From assembly GCA_023389155.1 (NCBI GenBank), contig JAEWEV010000014.1:1-44109 (forward strand): a stretch of 44,109 bases of DNA, in the 5' to 3' direction. The notes below the pieces were generated by a model, which saw only the letters and a program-made list of their open reading frames with translations, was not told where the DNA came from and ran no database searches. Shown piece after piece: positions 7,925 through 17,078 of the stretch (position 1 is the first letter of the stretch; the number at the start of each line of letters is the position of its first letter). The translations under genes and the position numbers were made by a program. Source of the stretch: Pseudomonadota bacterium. GTDB taxonomy: Bacteria; Pseudomonadota; Gammaproteobacteria; Burkholderiales; Burkholderiaceae_B.

Positions 7925-8761
7925 CTAAGTGGCGTCTTTCTGACTCTCGGAATCCCGTAATTGCCTCATCTGTCGTCGGTATTCCAGCGGTGTAACGCCC
8001 TGCAAATTCAGAAAGGCCGTGGCAAAGTTCGCCGAATTGGAAAACCCGACTTCTTCTGCAATCGTAAACGTTCGCAGCGAGGTATTGGCCAGCAGCTCTT
8101 TTGCCATTTGCATGCGCAAATCACGAATGCATTCAAACGCACTGCGTCCGCGTACATTCTGAAAGGCGCGATTCAGGCGCTTTTTGTTCATGGATACCAG
8201 CGTGCACAGCCGCCGCAAACTGAGATCTTCTGCAAGATTCTCCTGAGCATATTTCATGATGATGCGCACCGCCACTTCATCGTCGCTGTCGGATTTTCGG
8301 AGAGACACGGGTTGCTCGACCCGAGGTAAAGGCGTTTCCTGACTTTGACGGGCATGGTGCAAGCGCTGTGATATCGCCCCATGAACACGAATGCGCGCCA
8401 CGACTTCGTCTACCGGTCTGGATTTGGCAATGAAATCGGCAGCACCGGTTTCCAGGGCCTGCACATGCAGTTGCGGATCGTCGCCCTCACTGTAGAACAG
8501 AACGGGAATGTCAGCAGTCAGCGTGTTGGCTTTAAGTCTGCGGCATAAAGGAATGCCATCCAGGCGAGGCAGGCTGAGTTCGGACACGATGACATCGGGT
8601 TGCAGCATGATGGCTTTCTCATATCCCGAGAGCCCATCAGAGGCAATGGTGATGCGAAAACGCCCTGCACGAAGGCAGGCAAGAACGCCTTGCAGACTAC
8701 CGATATTCGAATCGACGAACAGAGTATGAAGACTGCTCGAGGATGGGGCAACACTGTCCAT
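7925..8761 (-). CDS. AraC-family response regulator with atypical receiver domain
   Basis: About 278 residues from ATG 8761; a TTG at 8782 could add seven. Residues ~13-130 form a CheY-like receiver and ~165-265 an AraC/XylS double helix-turn-helix ending in the usual GF-xxx-F-xAF-xxxG-xTPxEYR pattern. The receiver lacks canonical chemistry. The acidic pair before the first loop is Asp17-Ser18 rather than Asp-Asp. The phosphoacceptor position in VIVSELSLPRLDG is Glu61, not Asp. The switch Ser91 and Lys113 are kept. No histidine kinase gene is adjacent. The protein may therefore be phosphorylation-independent, which is inference. Its target is unknown; the acyl-CoA synthetase lies 52 bases downstream on the same strand and is the obvious candidate. 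It is preceded by a 167-base AT-rich gap up to dgt that should hold its promoter. Confidence 0.85.
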   Translation of the reverse strand: MDSVAPSSSSLHTLFVDSNIGSLQGVLACLRAGRFRITIASDGLSGYEKAIMLQPDVIVSELSLPRLDGIPLCRRLKANTLTADIPVLFYSEGDDPQLHVQALETGAADFIAKSRPVDEVVARIRVHGAISQRLHHARQSQETPLPRVEQPVSLRKSDSDDEVAVRIIMKYAQENLAEDLSLRRLCTLVSMNKKRLNRAFQNVRGRSAFECIRDLRMQMAKELLANTSLRTFTIAEEVGFSNSANFATAFLNLQGVTPLEYRRQMRQLRDSESQKDAT

Positions 8762-8928
8762 AAAATTTCGCTTGACTGTCAAATTGAAAAAGCGAAATCA
8801 TTTTCCAACAAGATGCGCTATCCCGATTTTGAAAAAATTCTCGATAGTTTTTGAAGAACGAACGAATCGTACATTTATTGAAAAATTTTTAATATCAGTC
8901 AATACTGTCAGCGGGCCACGCCTTCGGC

Positions 8929-10059
8929 TTATACGACAAACAGACGTTTATATTCCTTGATGGCGTAGCGGTCTGTCATGCCGGCAATGTAATCGGCAAT
9001 GGCCCGGGCCTGTCTGTTTTCATCATCATGCCGGTAGTCTGCAGGAAGCAGCCGCGGATCATCCACAAACGCCGAAAACAGTGATTGCACAATGGTGCTG
9101 GCCTTGTTGGCCATGCGCATGACCTTGTAATGCCGATACAGATTGTGCATGAGAAATGATTTGAGCTCATCGGCCTGCGCGCGCATGGACGCTGAGAACA
9201 GCAGCAGCGATGGCGCCTGAATCACATCGTCGCGTGTCTGGATTCGATTGGCCTGCAGATTGTTGCGCGTGGTCTGGGTCAGATCCACGATCAGCGCATT
9301 GATCATGCGCCTGATGACTTCTGCAATCAGCCGACGTCCGGTGACATCCGGGAACAGACGGCTGACTTCATCATGAAAGGTGGCAAACAGCTGCACCTGG
9401 CGCATTTGTTCAATTGTGATCAGGCCTGAACGCAGGCCATCATCAATATCATGATTGTTGTAGGCAATTTCGTCGGCCAGGTTTGCCAGCTGCGCTTCGA
9501 GTCCCGGGCGCTTTTTCTCGATGAAGCGTCGTCCCACCTCGCCCAGCTGGCGTGCGTGAGATAGCGAACAATGTTTGAGAATGCCTTCGCGCGTTTCGAA
9601 CGTCAGGTTCAGACCGTTGAAGGTTGCATAGCGTTCTTCGAGCTCATCGACTACACGCAGGCTTTGCAGATTGTGTTCAAAGCCGCCCGCCTTGGGGCAC
9701 AGGCGCTGCATGCAGTCGTGCAATGCATCCTGCCCTGCGTGACCAAAAGGAGTATGGCCCAGATCGTGCGCCAGCGAGATGGCTTCAGTCAGATCTTCGT
9801 GCAGACCCAGATTGCGGGCCACCGCGCGTGCAATTTGCGCCACTTCCAGGCTGTGCGTCAGTCGGGTGCGGAATAAATCACCTTCGTGATTAACAAAGAC
9901 CTGGGTCTTGTATTCAAGCCGCCTGAATGCAGCGCTATGAATAATTCGATCGCGGTCGCGCTGGAATGGATCACGCGCTGGATCGGCCGCTTCAGCATGC
10001 TGCCGGCCTTTGGATTGCGAAGGATGGGTGGCGTAAGAAGCCAGTGCTGTTAAGGACAT
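8929..10059 (-). CDS. dgt: Deoxyguanosinetriphosphate triphosphohydrolase-like protein
   Basis: This is a 376-residue HD-domain phosphohydrolase of the Dgt type, which cleaves dNTPs to deoxynucleoside and triphosphate. The N-terminus has RDRDRIIHSAAFRRLEYKTQV, then RTRLTHSLEVAQIAR with the first metal His69. The HD pair is at 98-99 within LAHDLGHTPFGHAG. The length fits the shorter, type-2 dGTPase-like branch rather than the ~505-residue E. coli enzyme, so substrate breadth may differ. It starts two bases after the aroB stop, the last gene of an aroK-aroB-dgt operon. That arrangement is common in Burkholderiales. Its stop lies in an AT-rich gap with no obvious terminator. Confidence 0.93.
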   Translation of the reverse strand: MSLTALASYATHPSQSKGRQHAEAADPARDPFQRDRDRIIHSAAFRRLEYKTQVFVNHEGDLFRTRLTHSLEVAQIARAVARNLGLHEDLTEAISLAHDLGHTPFGHAGQDALHDCMQRLCPKAGGFEHNLQSLRVVDELEERYATFNGLNLTFETREGILKHCSLSHARQLGEVGRRFIEKKRPGLEAQLANLADEIAYNNHDIDDGLRSGLITIEQMRQVQLFATFHDEVSRLFPDVTGRRLIAEVIRRMINALIVDLTQTTRNNLQANRIQTRDDVIQAPSLLLFSASMRAQADELKSFLMHNLYRHYKVMRMANKASTIVQSLFSAFVDDPRLLPADYRHDDENRQARAIADYIAGMTDRYAIKEYKRLFVV

Positions 10060-10061
10060 GC

Positions 10062-11195
10062 TCAGGCCTGACTTGCTGCGGATGCCAGCGCCTGGTCGTG
10101 GCTCCGGTTGATCGTAACATTGCCCACCGTCTCGCGCAGGGTTTCCCGGACCTGGTCCAGCGGCGCACCGCGCACGACAGCCTGCCCGATTTTCTGCAGA
10201 AGGACGTAACGGATTTCTCCACCTTCGGTTTTTTTGTCTCCCTGCATGAAATCAAGCCAGTTGCTTTCACCCAGATCCGGCGCGACGTTGGGACAACCAA
10301 TGGCTCGAACCAGTTGACGAACCCGTTCGATATCAGCAGAAGTAAGACCAAGTACCTTGCCAGACAGCACGGCGGCCTGGACCAGCCCGCAGCCGACAGC
10401 CTCGCCATGCAGCCAGGTACCAAAACCCAGGCCGGCCTCGATGGCGTGCCCGAAGGTATGGCCCAGATTGAGAATGGCGCGCAGCCTGGTTTCCTTCTCG
10501 TCTTCCGAGACAACCTGCGCCTTGAGTTCGCAGCAGCGCGCAATCGCATAGGCCAGCGCGTCTGCATCAAGCGCAACCAGGCGGCTGACATTGCTTTCGC
10601 ACCATTCAAAAAAATCGCTGTCCAGTATTAATCCGTATTTGATGACTTCGGCCAGGCCCGCAGACACTTCGCGCGGCGGCAGTGTGCGCAGGACATCGAT
10701 GTCAATATCCACGCTGACAGGCTGGTAGAAGGCGCCAATCATGTTCTTTCCCAGGGGATGATTGACGGCTGTTTTGCCGCCGACAGACGAATCGACCTGG
10801 GCCAGCAGCGTGGTGGGAATCTGCATATAACGGATGCCGCGCATATAAGTGGCAGCAGCAAATCCCGCCATATCTCCGATCACGCCGCCGCCAAGCGCCA
10901 GGACGACCGCACGACGATCAAGTTTTTCAGCCAGCATGCGGTCGTACAGGGTATTGAGGGTGTCGAACGACTTGAAGGATTCGCCATCGGGAACGATGAT
11001 GGTGATGATGGACTTGCCTGATGCGGCCAGCGCCTGGCGCAGCAGATCGCCATACAGGCCATCGACAACCGGATTGCTGATAATGACCAGCCTGGTCGCG
11101 TTAGCGGGTACCGATTGAGCAATATGCTGCAGGCGTCCTGGTGCAATATGAATGGGGTATTGGCCTGCGGATGTAGCAACGTTGACAGGAGCCAT
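10062..11195 (-). CDS. aroB: 3-dehydroquinate synthase
   Basis: AroB converts DAHP to 3-dehydroquinate, step two of the shikimate pathway, using NAD and a divalent metal in the cytoplasm. The 377-residue protein has the NAD-binding GGGVIGD at 102-108, the substrate loop VDSSVGGKTAVN at 134-145, and the metal-binding NLGHTFGH at 243-250. Length is about 15 residues over the E. coli enzyme, mostly a C-terminal tail. Its ATG overlaps the aroK stop by one base (TGATG), so the two are likely translationally coupled. dgt follows after two bases. Confidence 0.97.
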   Translation of the reverse strand: MAPVNVATSAGQYPIHIAPGRLQHIAQSVPANATRLVIISNPVVDGLYGDLLRQALAASGKSIITIIVPDGESFKSFDTLNTLYDRMLAEKLDRRAVVLALGGGVIGDMAGFAAATYMRGIRYMQIPTTLLAQVDSSVGGKTAVNHPLGKNMIGAFYQPVSVDIDIDVLRTLPPREVSAGLAEVIKYGLILDSDFFEWCESNVSRLVALDADALAYAIARCCELKAQVVSEDEKETRLRAILNLGHTFGHAIEAGLGFGTWLHGEAVGCGLVQAAVLSGKVLGLTSADIERVRQLVRAIGCPNVAPDLGESNWLDFMQGDKKTEGGEIRYVLLQKIGQAVVRGAPLDQVRETLRETVGNVTINRSHDQALASAASQA

Positions 11196-11770
11196 CAGAT
11201 ATTTTCACCTCGTTGTTCGTGTTCATTCAATAGACGGGCAATGGCTTCGAGAACTGTATGAATGGAGCCGTGGCCGGTTTCGACGGTGAAATCGGCCAGG
11301 CTTTCATAAATGGGTTCTCGTTGCCGAAGCAGTTCTACAATACGCGCTTTGGGGTTCGCCGTCAGCAGCATCGGGCGGTTTTTATCCTTTGCGACTCTCC
11401 GATAGAGTTCGTCACTGCCCGCCTTCAGATACAGCACGATGCCACGCGTGCGCAGGATCTCCTGATTTTCGGGTGCCACAACCGCTCCGCCGCCTGTGGC
11501 TACCACCACGTTGCTGCGCAAGGCGATGTCCAGCAGTGCCTGGGTTTCACGGCGACGGAACCCCGCTTCGCCTTCGATGTCAAAAATAGTGGGAATGCTC
11601 ACGCCGCAGCGCGCTTCGAGCTCGTGATCCAGGTCGAGAAACTCCCGCCCCAGGGAGCGGGCAAGACCGCGCCCTATGGTCGTTTTACCTGCACCCATCA
11701 TACCGATGAGGAAAATGGGGGCCTGGCCGGACCGGCGGACTTGGGCATTGCCCTGTTCTGATTGAAGCAT
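11195..11770 (-). CDS. aroK: Shikimate kinase
   Basis: AroK phosphorylates shikimate at the 3-hydroxyl with ATP. From ATG 11770 the protein has 191 residues: Walker A GMMGAGKT (23-30), the DLD shikimate-binding motif (46-48), the GGG loop (93-95) and the lid arginine in RPML (132). The open frame extends to 11899, but the extra 43 codons are not family-like and run into the divergent promoter region, so I use the internal ATG. It has no strong ribosome-binding site; GGGAG is 18 bases upstream. It is first in the aroK-aroB-dgt operon and divergent from the PBP1A gene with about 218 bases between starts. Confidence 0.95.
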   Translation of the reverse strand: MLQSEQGNAQVRRSGQAPIFLIGMMGAGKTTIGRGLARSLGREFLDLDHELEARCGVSIPTIFDIEGEAGFRRRETQALLDIALRSNVVVATGGGAVVAPENQEILRTRGIVLYLKAGSDELYRRVAKDKNRPMLLTANPKARIVELLRQREPIYESLADFTVETGHGSIHTVLEAIARLLNEHEQRGENI

Positions 11771-11988
11771 GTACGTAAAAAGGTTTTTCTCCCGGTTACG
11801 CCGGGGCGTGAAAATACGGTGTTCAATGACAGTTGTGAAGGCGCTGTCAATGAAATGGGACCATGTTTTCAATGATTTGTCGTTTATTTGTTGCAACATA
11901 GCACATGTACGTGGTGCTGCACAATTCAGTTACAGAAAGAGCCGAAAATTCCAGCTTTTCCCGCTGGAAGGTATTAAAATTGCCTGCG

Positions 11989-14439
11989 ATGAGTACACCA
12001 AACCCACCCTCCCGTAAAAGAACTCCGCAGCGTTCGAGCGCAGGCTCGCGTATAGGCCGGTTCCTTGTCCAATCCATCATATTCTGTATCGGCCTTGGCC
12101 TTTGCGGTCTGTTATTGGGCACACTTGCCGTCGCGCTTACCTGGCCCAACCTGCCGGATCTGAAGGCGATGACCGATTATCGCCCGCGGGTTCCGCTGCG
12201 TGTGTACACGGCAGACAAGGTTCTGCTGGCAGAATATGGTGAAGAACGGCGTAACGTGCTGCGCTTCAATGAAATTCCGGATGTCATGAAGCAGGCGCTG
12301 CTGGCGGCGGAAGACGATAACTTCTATAACCACGGTGGAGTAGACTGGTCGGGCGTGGGCCGCGCTGTGCTGGCCAATCTGGTTTCGGGTGCCAAGGCAC
12401 AGGGTGCCAGTACCATTACCATGCAAGTTGCCCGCAATTTCTATCTGTCTTCGGAAAAGTCCTTCATTCGGAAGTTCTATGAGCTGATGCTCACCTATAA
12501 AATCGAACAGAACCTGAGCAAGGACCAGATTCTTGAACTGTATCTGAACCAGATTTACCTGGGACACCGTTCCTACGGGTTTGCAGCCGCTTCGCGCACT
12601 TACTTTGGCAAACCCCTGTCGGAAGTCACCGTGGCCGAGGCCGCCCTGCTGGCAGGCATTCCCAAGGCCCCTTCGCGTTTCAATCCACGCGCCAACATGA
12701 AACGCGCCGTTGCGCGTCAGCATTACGTGCTGGACCGCATGGAAAAACTGCGCTACATCACGCCAGAGCAGCATCAGCAGGCGCTGGATCAAAAAATTGT
12801 GCTGCGTGACGATACCATTGAAACCCCGGAAACCACGTTTGCCCGCCATGGTCAGTATGTGGCCGAACTGGCCCGGCAGCTCATGTACAACGTATACAAA
12901 GACAATGTCTATGGACGGGGTCTGAGCGTTTACACGACTATCCGTTCGAAAGATCAGGAAGTGGCCTATCACGCCGTGCGTGACGGAATTATGTCGTATA
13001 CCCGCCGATCACCCTATCCCGGCCCCGCCGCGCAGGTGGATTTGCCCGAAGGCATAGAGAACGATACCGAACGCTTCGATCTTGCTCTTGAAGATATCCG
13101 CAACAAGTATCGGGACAGTGATGATCTGGTGACGGCAGTTGTGCTGTCTGCCAGCGCCACCAAAGTCACGGCAGCAAGAACGCCTGAGCAGATTTATGAA
13201 CTTAGCGGAAAATCCCTGGGTTTCGTCAAGCGTGCTCTGGTCAAAAGTGCGCCTGAGGCCCGCCGTCTCAAGCGCGGTTCAGTCATTTATCTGCAGAAAG
13301 TGGACAATGTCTGGACCATCATCAATATGCCAAGTGTGGAAGGCGCATTCATCTCACTGAACCCGCAGAACGGAGCCATCGAATCGATGATTGGTGGATT
13401 TGACTTCAACCGGGGTGATTTCAACCGTGTTACCCAGGCATGGCGCCAGCCCGGTTCGACGTTCAAACCGTTTGTGTACGCAGCCGGACTTGAACGCGGC
13501 ATTACGCCAGGAACCAATATCTCTGACCAGCCGTTCCATCTGAGCGCCGCACAGACTCGCAGTAAGCCGTGGAGTCCAAAAAACTACGGTAATTCATACA
13601 GCTATAGCCAGACCATGCGTCAGGGTTTGTATAAATCCAAGAACATGGTTTCCATCCGCATTCTGCAGACAGTAGGCCCTGAGTTTGCCAGCGAATTCAT
13701 TACCCGCTTCGGATTTGATCCTGCCCGCCAGCCACCGAAAAGCGCCTATCTGACCATGGCGCTAGGAGCCGGCAGCGTAACACCCCTGCAAATGGCCAGT
13801 GCCTATTCGGTATTTGCCAATGGCGGCTATCGGGTCAACCCTTATATTATTGATTCTGTGGTCGATATCTCAACGGGGCGCGTCATCATGAAGGCTCAGC
13901 CAGCGGTGGCCGGTGATGAAAAGAACCGCGTCCTGGATCCGCGCACCGCCTATGTGATGAACGATCTGTTGCGTGGCGTCGCCAAGTCCGGTACGGCGGC
14001 CCGCACGCAGGCCACCCTGAAGCGCAACGACATCGCCGGTAAAACCGGCACCACCAACCAGTCATTCGACGCCTGGTTTGCGGGCTATACGCCAAAACTG
14101 GTGGGTATTTCCTGGCTTGGCTTTGATCAGCCCAAATCGCTGGGCGACAGGGAAACCGGGGGTGGTGCCGCCATGCCCATTTGGCTCAATTACATGCAGA
14201 CCGCACTCAAGGATGTACCTGTGACTGCACCTGGACCGATTCCTGAGGGGCTCACCAAAGTAGGTGATAATTTTTATTTCTCTGAGTTCCCATTAGGCAA
14301 GGCGCTGGCTAATATTGGCGTATCAGGCAGCGGGGCACAGAATCCCAATGCTGCCAAGCCGGCATCCCAGTCTGGAGATGCGATCGGCAAGGCGCTGGAG
14401 TCTTTCAATCCTATGGGTGGCCCGCCAATCCGATTCTGA
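11989..14439 (+). CDS. mrcA: Penicillin-binding protein 1A (bifunctional peptidoglycan synthase)
   Basis: This class A PBP polymerises lipid II and cross-links peptides in the periplasm while anchored in the inner membrane. From ATG 11989 it has 816 residues: a basic cytoplasmic tail (SRKRTPQR), one membrane anchor at ~28-50, and a GT51 glycosyltransferase with catalytic Glu108 in AAEDDNFYNHGG. GASTITMQ and LYLNQIYLG are present. An OB-like/linker region follows, then the transpeptidase with SxxK Ser490-Lys493 (GSTFK) and KTGT at 685-688. The frame is open back to 11905, but that segment overlaps the promoter area and lacks a PBP-like sequence. It is divergent from aroK, as in many Burkholderiales, and is followed by a strong terminator. 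Confidence 0.95.
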   Translation: MSTPNPPSRKRTPQRSSAGSRIGRFLVQSIIFCIGLGLCGLLLGTLAVALTWPNLPDLKAMTDYRPRVPLRVYTADKVLLAEYGEERRNVLRFNEIPDVMKQALLAAEDDNFYNHGGVDWSGVGRAVLANLVSGAKAQGASTITMQVARNFYLSSEKSFIRKFYELMLTYKIEQNLSKDQILELYLNQIYLGHRSYGFAAASRTYFGKPLSEVTVAEAALLAGIPKAPSRFNPRANMKRAVARQHYVLDRMEKLRYITPEQHQQALDQKIVLRDDTIETPETTFARHGQYVAELARQLMYNVYKDNVYGRGLSVYTTIRSKDQEVAYHAVRDGIMSYTRRSPYPGPAAQVDLPEGIENDTERFDLALEDIRNKYRDSDDLVTAVVLSASATKVTAARTPEQIYELSGKSLGFVKRALVKSAPEARRLKRGSVIYLQKVDNVWTIINMPSVEGAFISLNPQNGAIESMIGGFDFNRGDFNRVTQAWRQPGSTFKPFVYAAGLERGITPGTNISDQPFHLSAAQTRSKPWSPKNYGNSYSYSQTMRQGLYKSKNMVSIRILQTVGPEFASEFITRFGFDPARQPPKSAYLTMALGAGSVTPLQMASAYSVFANGGYRVNPYIIDSVVDISTGRVIMKAQPAVAGDEKNRVLDPRTAYVMNDLLRGVAKSGTAARTQATLKRNDIAGKTGTTNQSFDAWFAGYTPKLVGISWLGFDQPKSLGDRETGGGAAMPIWLNYMQTALKDVPVTAPGPIPEGLTKVGDNFYFSEFPLGKALANIGVSGSGAQNPNAAKPASQSGDAIGKALESFNPMGGPPIRF

Positions 14440-14533
14440 CGACAGCGTGAGGGGATAAAGGCGCCGGGAGATGCCCGGCTGTACCGTGCATATCCCGGCA
14501 AGGTACGATCAGCAGGCCGTACGCACAGGATAG

Positions 14534-14570
14534 AAAAGGACTCGTGGCATGACTGCCCGAGTCCTTTTTT
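14534..14570 (+). terminator. Terminator after mrcA
   Basis: An 11-bp perfect stem (14534-14544 with 14558-14568) has a 13-base loop and runs into a six-T tract. The A-rich 5' side means it could also act on the opposite strand. The remaining gap to cyaY (14571-14818) holds only degenerate GTTTT...CTCGC repeats and no gene. Confidence 0.85.
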
Positions 14571-14583
14571 AAATGCGCCGGGT

Positions 14584-14682
14584 GTTTTTACCGACCTGCC
14601 GTTTTGCTCGCGGCAGGATGTTCTGCCGTACGTTTTATTACTCGCTGGGCGTTTTTGCTTGCCACTGAGTGTTTAGCTCGCA
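14584..14682. repeat. Short degenerate direct repeats in the mrcA-cyaY gap
   Basis: Motifs starting at 14584, 14601, 14632, 14651 and 14671 share a GTTT core; the last four continue with CTCGC or CTTGC after one to four bases. Spacing is irregular (17, 31, 19 and 20 bases). A 7-bp hairpin (14595-14601 with 14611-14617) overlaps them. No coding frame is evident. It may be chance or a decayed repeat. Confidence 0.3.
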
Positions 14683-14818
14683 GCAGCGATTTGCCTCACT
14701 GCCTAAGGGTATTGATACCCGCTGGATATGAGTATTAACGTGGCTGTAGCGTGTGCGTAGGTCCAGTCATTGGCCTCATCGTGTTACGACGGGTCTTTCC
14801 CGCTTTGGGCAAATCAAT

Positions 14819-15148
14819 TTACAGTGTGATTGTGAGCGCCTGGCCGGTAATGTCGGAAAAAATGGCGCTCAGATTGTCTTCCAGACGGGTTCCATCTCGC
14901 GTGTCGACCCAGTGATTATCGTCAAACCGGTAGTGAAAACCGCCAGAAGGGGCTGCCACCCACATTTCCTGTAACGGTGCCTGACTGTTGACCACCACGT
15001 GGGTTTTCTGATTGAATACGATGGTAAGCACCTGGCCGCTGCGACTGGCATCCAGATCAATGTCCAGGTCTTCGAACCAGCTGTCGGCCTGTTCGTGGAT
15101 CTTGTCAAGAATGGCATCTGCGCGTGCAAGAAATTCTGATTCAGTCAT
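14819..15148 (-). CDS. cyaY: Frataxin-like iron-sulfur assembly protein CyaY
   Basis: CyaY binds iron and regulates Fe-S cluster assembly on IscU/IscS. The protein is 109 residues from ATG 15148. It has the acidic first helix (MTESEFLARADAILDKI, then DSWFEDLDIDLDAS), the sheet region with EMWVAAPSGGFHYRF, and a DGTRLEDNLSAIFSDITG C-terminal helix. These are standard frataxin-fold features. The frame is open to 15220, but the internal ATG matches the family start. It is divergent from lptM with only 34 bases between start codons, so the two promoters must overlap or lie within the neighbouring gene starts. Confidence 0.93.
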   Translation of the reverse strand: MTESEFLARADAILDKIHEQADSWFEDLDIDLDASRSGQVLTIVFNQKTHVVVNSQAPLQEMWVAAPSGGFHYRFDDNHWVDTRDGTRLEDNLSAIFSDITGQALTITL

Positions 15149-15182
15149 AATATCGTTCTGTAAAAAATTTTGAGGATGTGCC

Positions 15183-15452
15183 GTGTCTGCGCCAAGTATA
15201 AAACGCCGTGTGGCCTTCATTGTAACCCTCCTTGTCGGGAGTGTGGGTTTATCGGCTTGCGGCTATAAAGCGCCACTGTATATTCCCACTCCTGAACAGC
15301 AACAGAAACTGAAGGAACGCGAAGAGCGGATCCAGGCTCGCAAGGCCAAAGCGGCGGCCGAGAAAAAGGCGCAAAGGAATACAAAGGATAATACCAATGC
15401 GGCACAGGCGCCGGCGAGTGCAGGGTCAGCCGACTCCACAGCGGCCCCCTGA
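15183..15452 (+). CDS. lptM: LPS translocon maturation lipoprotein LptM (YifL-like)
   Basis: This small lipoprotein of 89 residues has a signal peptide (basic KRR, then a hydrophobic core) and the lipobox LSAC with lipidated Cys26. The GYKAPLYIP segment right after the cysteine is the hallmark of LptM/YifL, which in E. coli promotes disulfide maturation of the LptD translocon. The remaining ~50 residues are a charged Lys/Glu/Ala-rich tail. The start is GTG 15183 with GAGG seven bases upstream. It lies upstream of lysA and divergent from cyaY, a common proteobacterial order. The 266-base gap to lysA shows no gene or clear terminator. Confidence 0.85.
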   Translation: MSAPSIKRRVAFIVTLLVGSVGLSACGYKAPLYIPTPEQQQKLKEREERIQARKAKAAAEKKAQRNTKDNTNAAQAPASAGSADSTAAP

Positions 15453-15718
15453 GTGGGTTCCACACGGGTCCAATCATGAATACATGAACAGGCCTGTAGC
15501 CGGAACGGGTGAACAAAACCGGCAGAGCGGGGCCGTCGTGGTAATCTGACTCGCTGTTGCAATCCAGCGTACAGGACGGCAAAATTCGCGATGCCCTGGG
15601 TTTGTCGCCAACACCTTGCCTGATCCGCAGTCTTGATGACCTTGCGTGTTCTCACAGCATTTCCGTTTTTTGCATGCGTCATTTCATTTATTAATCGTTT
15701 TATTAACCCCTATTTATC

Positions 15719-17017
15719 ATGTCTGAACAGAATGCCCCGGCGGGTGCACCCTTTTTTCATTACGACGGCCAGAAGTTGCTGGTCGAGTCGATTCCTGTTG
15801 CCGATCTGGCCGCAAAGTTTGGGACCCCGCTGTACATCTATTCCCGGGCTGCGCTGAAGGCAGCATGGGAATCCTACGCGCAGCCTCTGGCAGGGCGCAA
15901 TGCACTTGTCTGTTTTGGCATGAAGGCCAATTCCAACCTGGCCGTCCTGCAGCAGTTTGCGCAATGGGGTAGCGGTTTCGATATCGTGTCAGGTGGCGAG
16001 CTGGCTCGGGCCCTCAAGGCTGGCGCCCGCCCCGATACGATTGTGTTTTCGGGGGTCGGCAAGCAGGATTGGGAAATCAACGCCGCGCTGGACGCGGGCG
16101 TCAAATGCTTCAACGTGGAATCAACCGATGAGCTGGAGCGGATCTCTGCGATTGCCAGCGAGCGCAGGTGCCTGGCGCCGGTATCACTGCGCGTGAATCC
16201 CGACGTAGATGCCCAAACCCACCCCTATATTTCTACCGGGCTAAAAGATAACAAATTTGGTATTGCAATTGAAATCGCTGCTCAGGTCTATGAGCGGGCA
16301 GCGTCGCTACCGGGTGTCCGGGTGGTGGGCGTCGACTGCCATATCGGTTCCCAGATTACGCAGATTTCACCCTATCTGGATGCCCTGGATCGGCTGCTGA
16401 ATCTGCTTGATGTGCTGGCTGGGAAAGGCATCACGCTGCAACACCTGGATATCGGCGGCGGGCTGGGAATCCGATATCAGGACGAAACCCCCATTGCACC
16501 GGCGGCACTGCTGGATAAAGTGTTCGAGATGCTGCAGGACCGGGGTTACGGACAGCTGCAACTGATCATGGAGCCCGGACGTTCTCTGGTTGGTAATGCC
16601 GGTATTCTGGTCACGCGCGTTCAGTACCTGAAGCATCACGAAAGCAAGAATTTCGCCATTGTTGACGCCGCCATGAACGATCTGCTGCGGCCCACACTTT
16701 ATGACGCCTGGCATGGCGTGCTGCCGGTCAGCAAGCCTGCCTCGTTATCAACGGTGCCCCTTCAGGTCTACGATATTGTCGGCCCCATCTGTGAAAGCGG
16801 TGACTGGCTGGCGCGTGACCGGGAACTGGCACTGGCGCAGAACGATTTGCTGGCCATCGAGTCGGCGGGCGCTTACGGCTTTGTGATGTCGGGTCACTAC
16901 AATACGCGACCGCGCGGCGCAGAGGTAATGGTGGATGTCGATCAGGCCTATCTGATTCGCCCCCGCGAAACGGTGGAATCGCTGTTTGCTTCGGAGCAGA
17001 TGCTGCCGGAGTCATAA
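15719..17017 (+). CDS. lysA: Diaminopimelate decarboxylase
   Basis: LysA makes lysine by decarboxylating meso-diaminopimelate with PLP, the last step of the pathway. The 432-residue protein has the PLP lysine Lys69 in CFGMKANSN, HIGSQ and the GGGLGI phosphate-binding loop, EPGRSLVGNAG, and the C-terminal active-site CESGDW. This is the full fold-III alanine racemase-like barrel plus C-terminal beta domain. The start ATG 15719 gives the family N-terminus, but the leader is AT-rich without a good Shine-Dalgarno. It sits downstream of lptM with a 266-base gap, so it probably has its own promoter. A strong terminator follows. Confidence 0.97.
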   Translation: MSEQNAPAGAPFFHYDGQKLLVESIPVADLAAKFGTPLYIYSRAALKAAWESYAQPLAGRNALVCFGMKANSNLAVLQQFAQWGSGFDIVSGGELARALKAGARPDTIVFSGVGKQDWEINAALDAGVKCFNVESTDELERISAIASERRCLAPVSLRVNPDVDAQTHPYISTGLKDNKFGIAIEIAAQVYERAASLPGVRVVGVDCHIGSQITQISPYLDALDRLLNLLDVLAGKGITLQHLDIGGGLGIRYQDETPIAPAALLDKVFEMLQDRGYGQLQLIMEPGRSLVGNAGILVTRVQYLKHHESKNFAIVDAAMNDLLRPTLYDAWHGVLPVSKPASLSTVPLQVYDIVGPICESGDWLARDRELALAQNDLLAIESAGAYGFVMSGHYNTRPRGAEVMVDVDQAYLIRPRETVESLFASEQMLPES

Positions 17018-17049
17018 CTGTTTAATGCCTGATTGCAGGACATACCATG

Positions 17050-17078
17050 AGGCGGATCGTGAGGCGATCCGCCTTTTT
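17050..17078 (+). terminator. Terminator after lysA
   Basis: A 10-bp perfect stem (17050-17059 with 17065-17074), a 5-base loop and a T5 run, 32 bases past the lysA stop. Confidence 0.9.

Noticed and set aside
12112..12972. 286-codon minus-strand frame opposite mrcA
   Set aside because: Shadow of the GT51 domain; no independent start signal.
15453..15718. Possible lysine riboswitch or small gene upstream of lysA
   Set aside because: No L-box-like conserved segments, no plausible small frame with a ribosome-binding site; betaproteobacteria generally lack this riboswitch at lysA.
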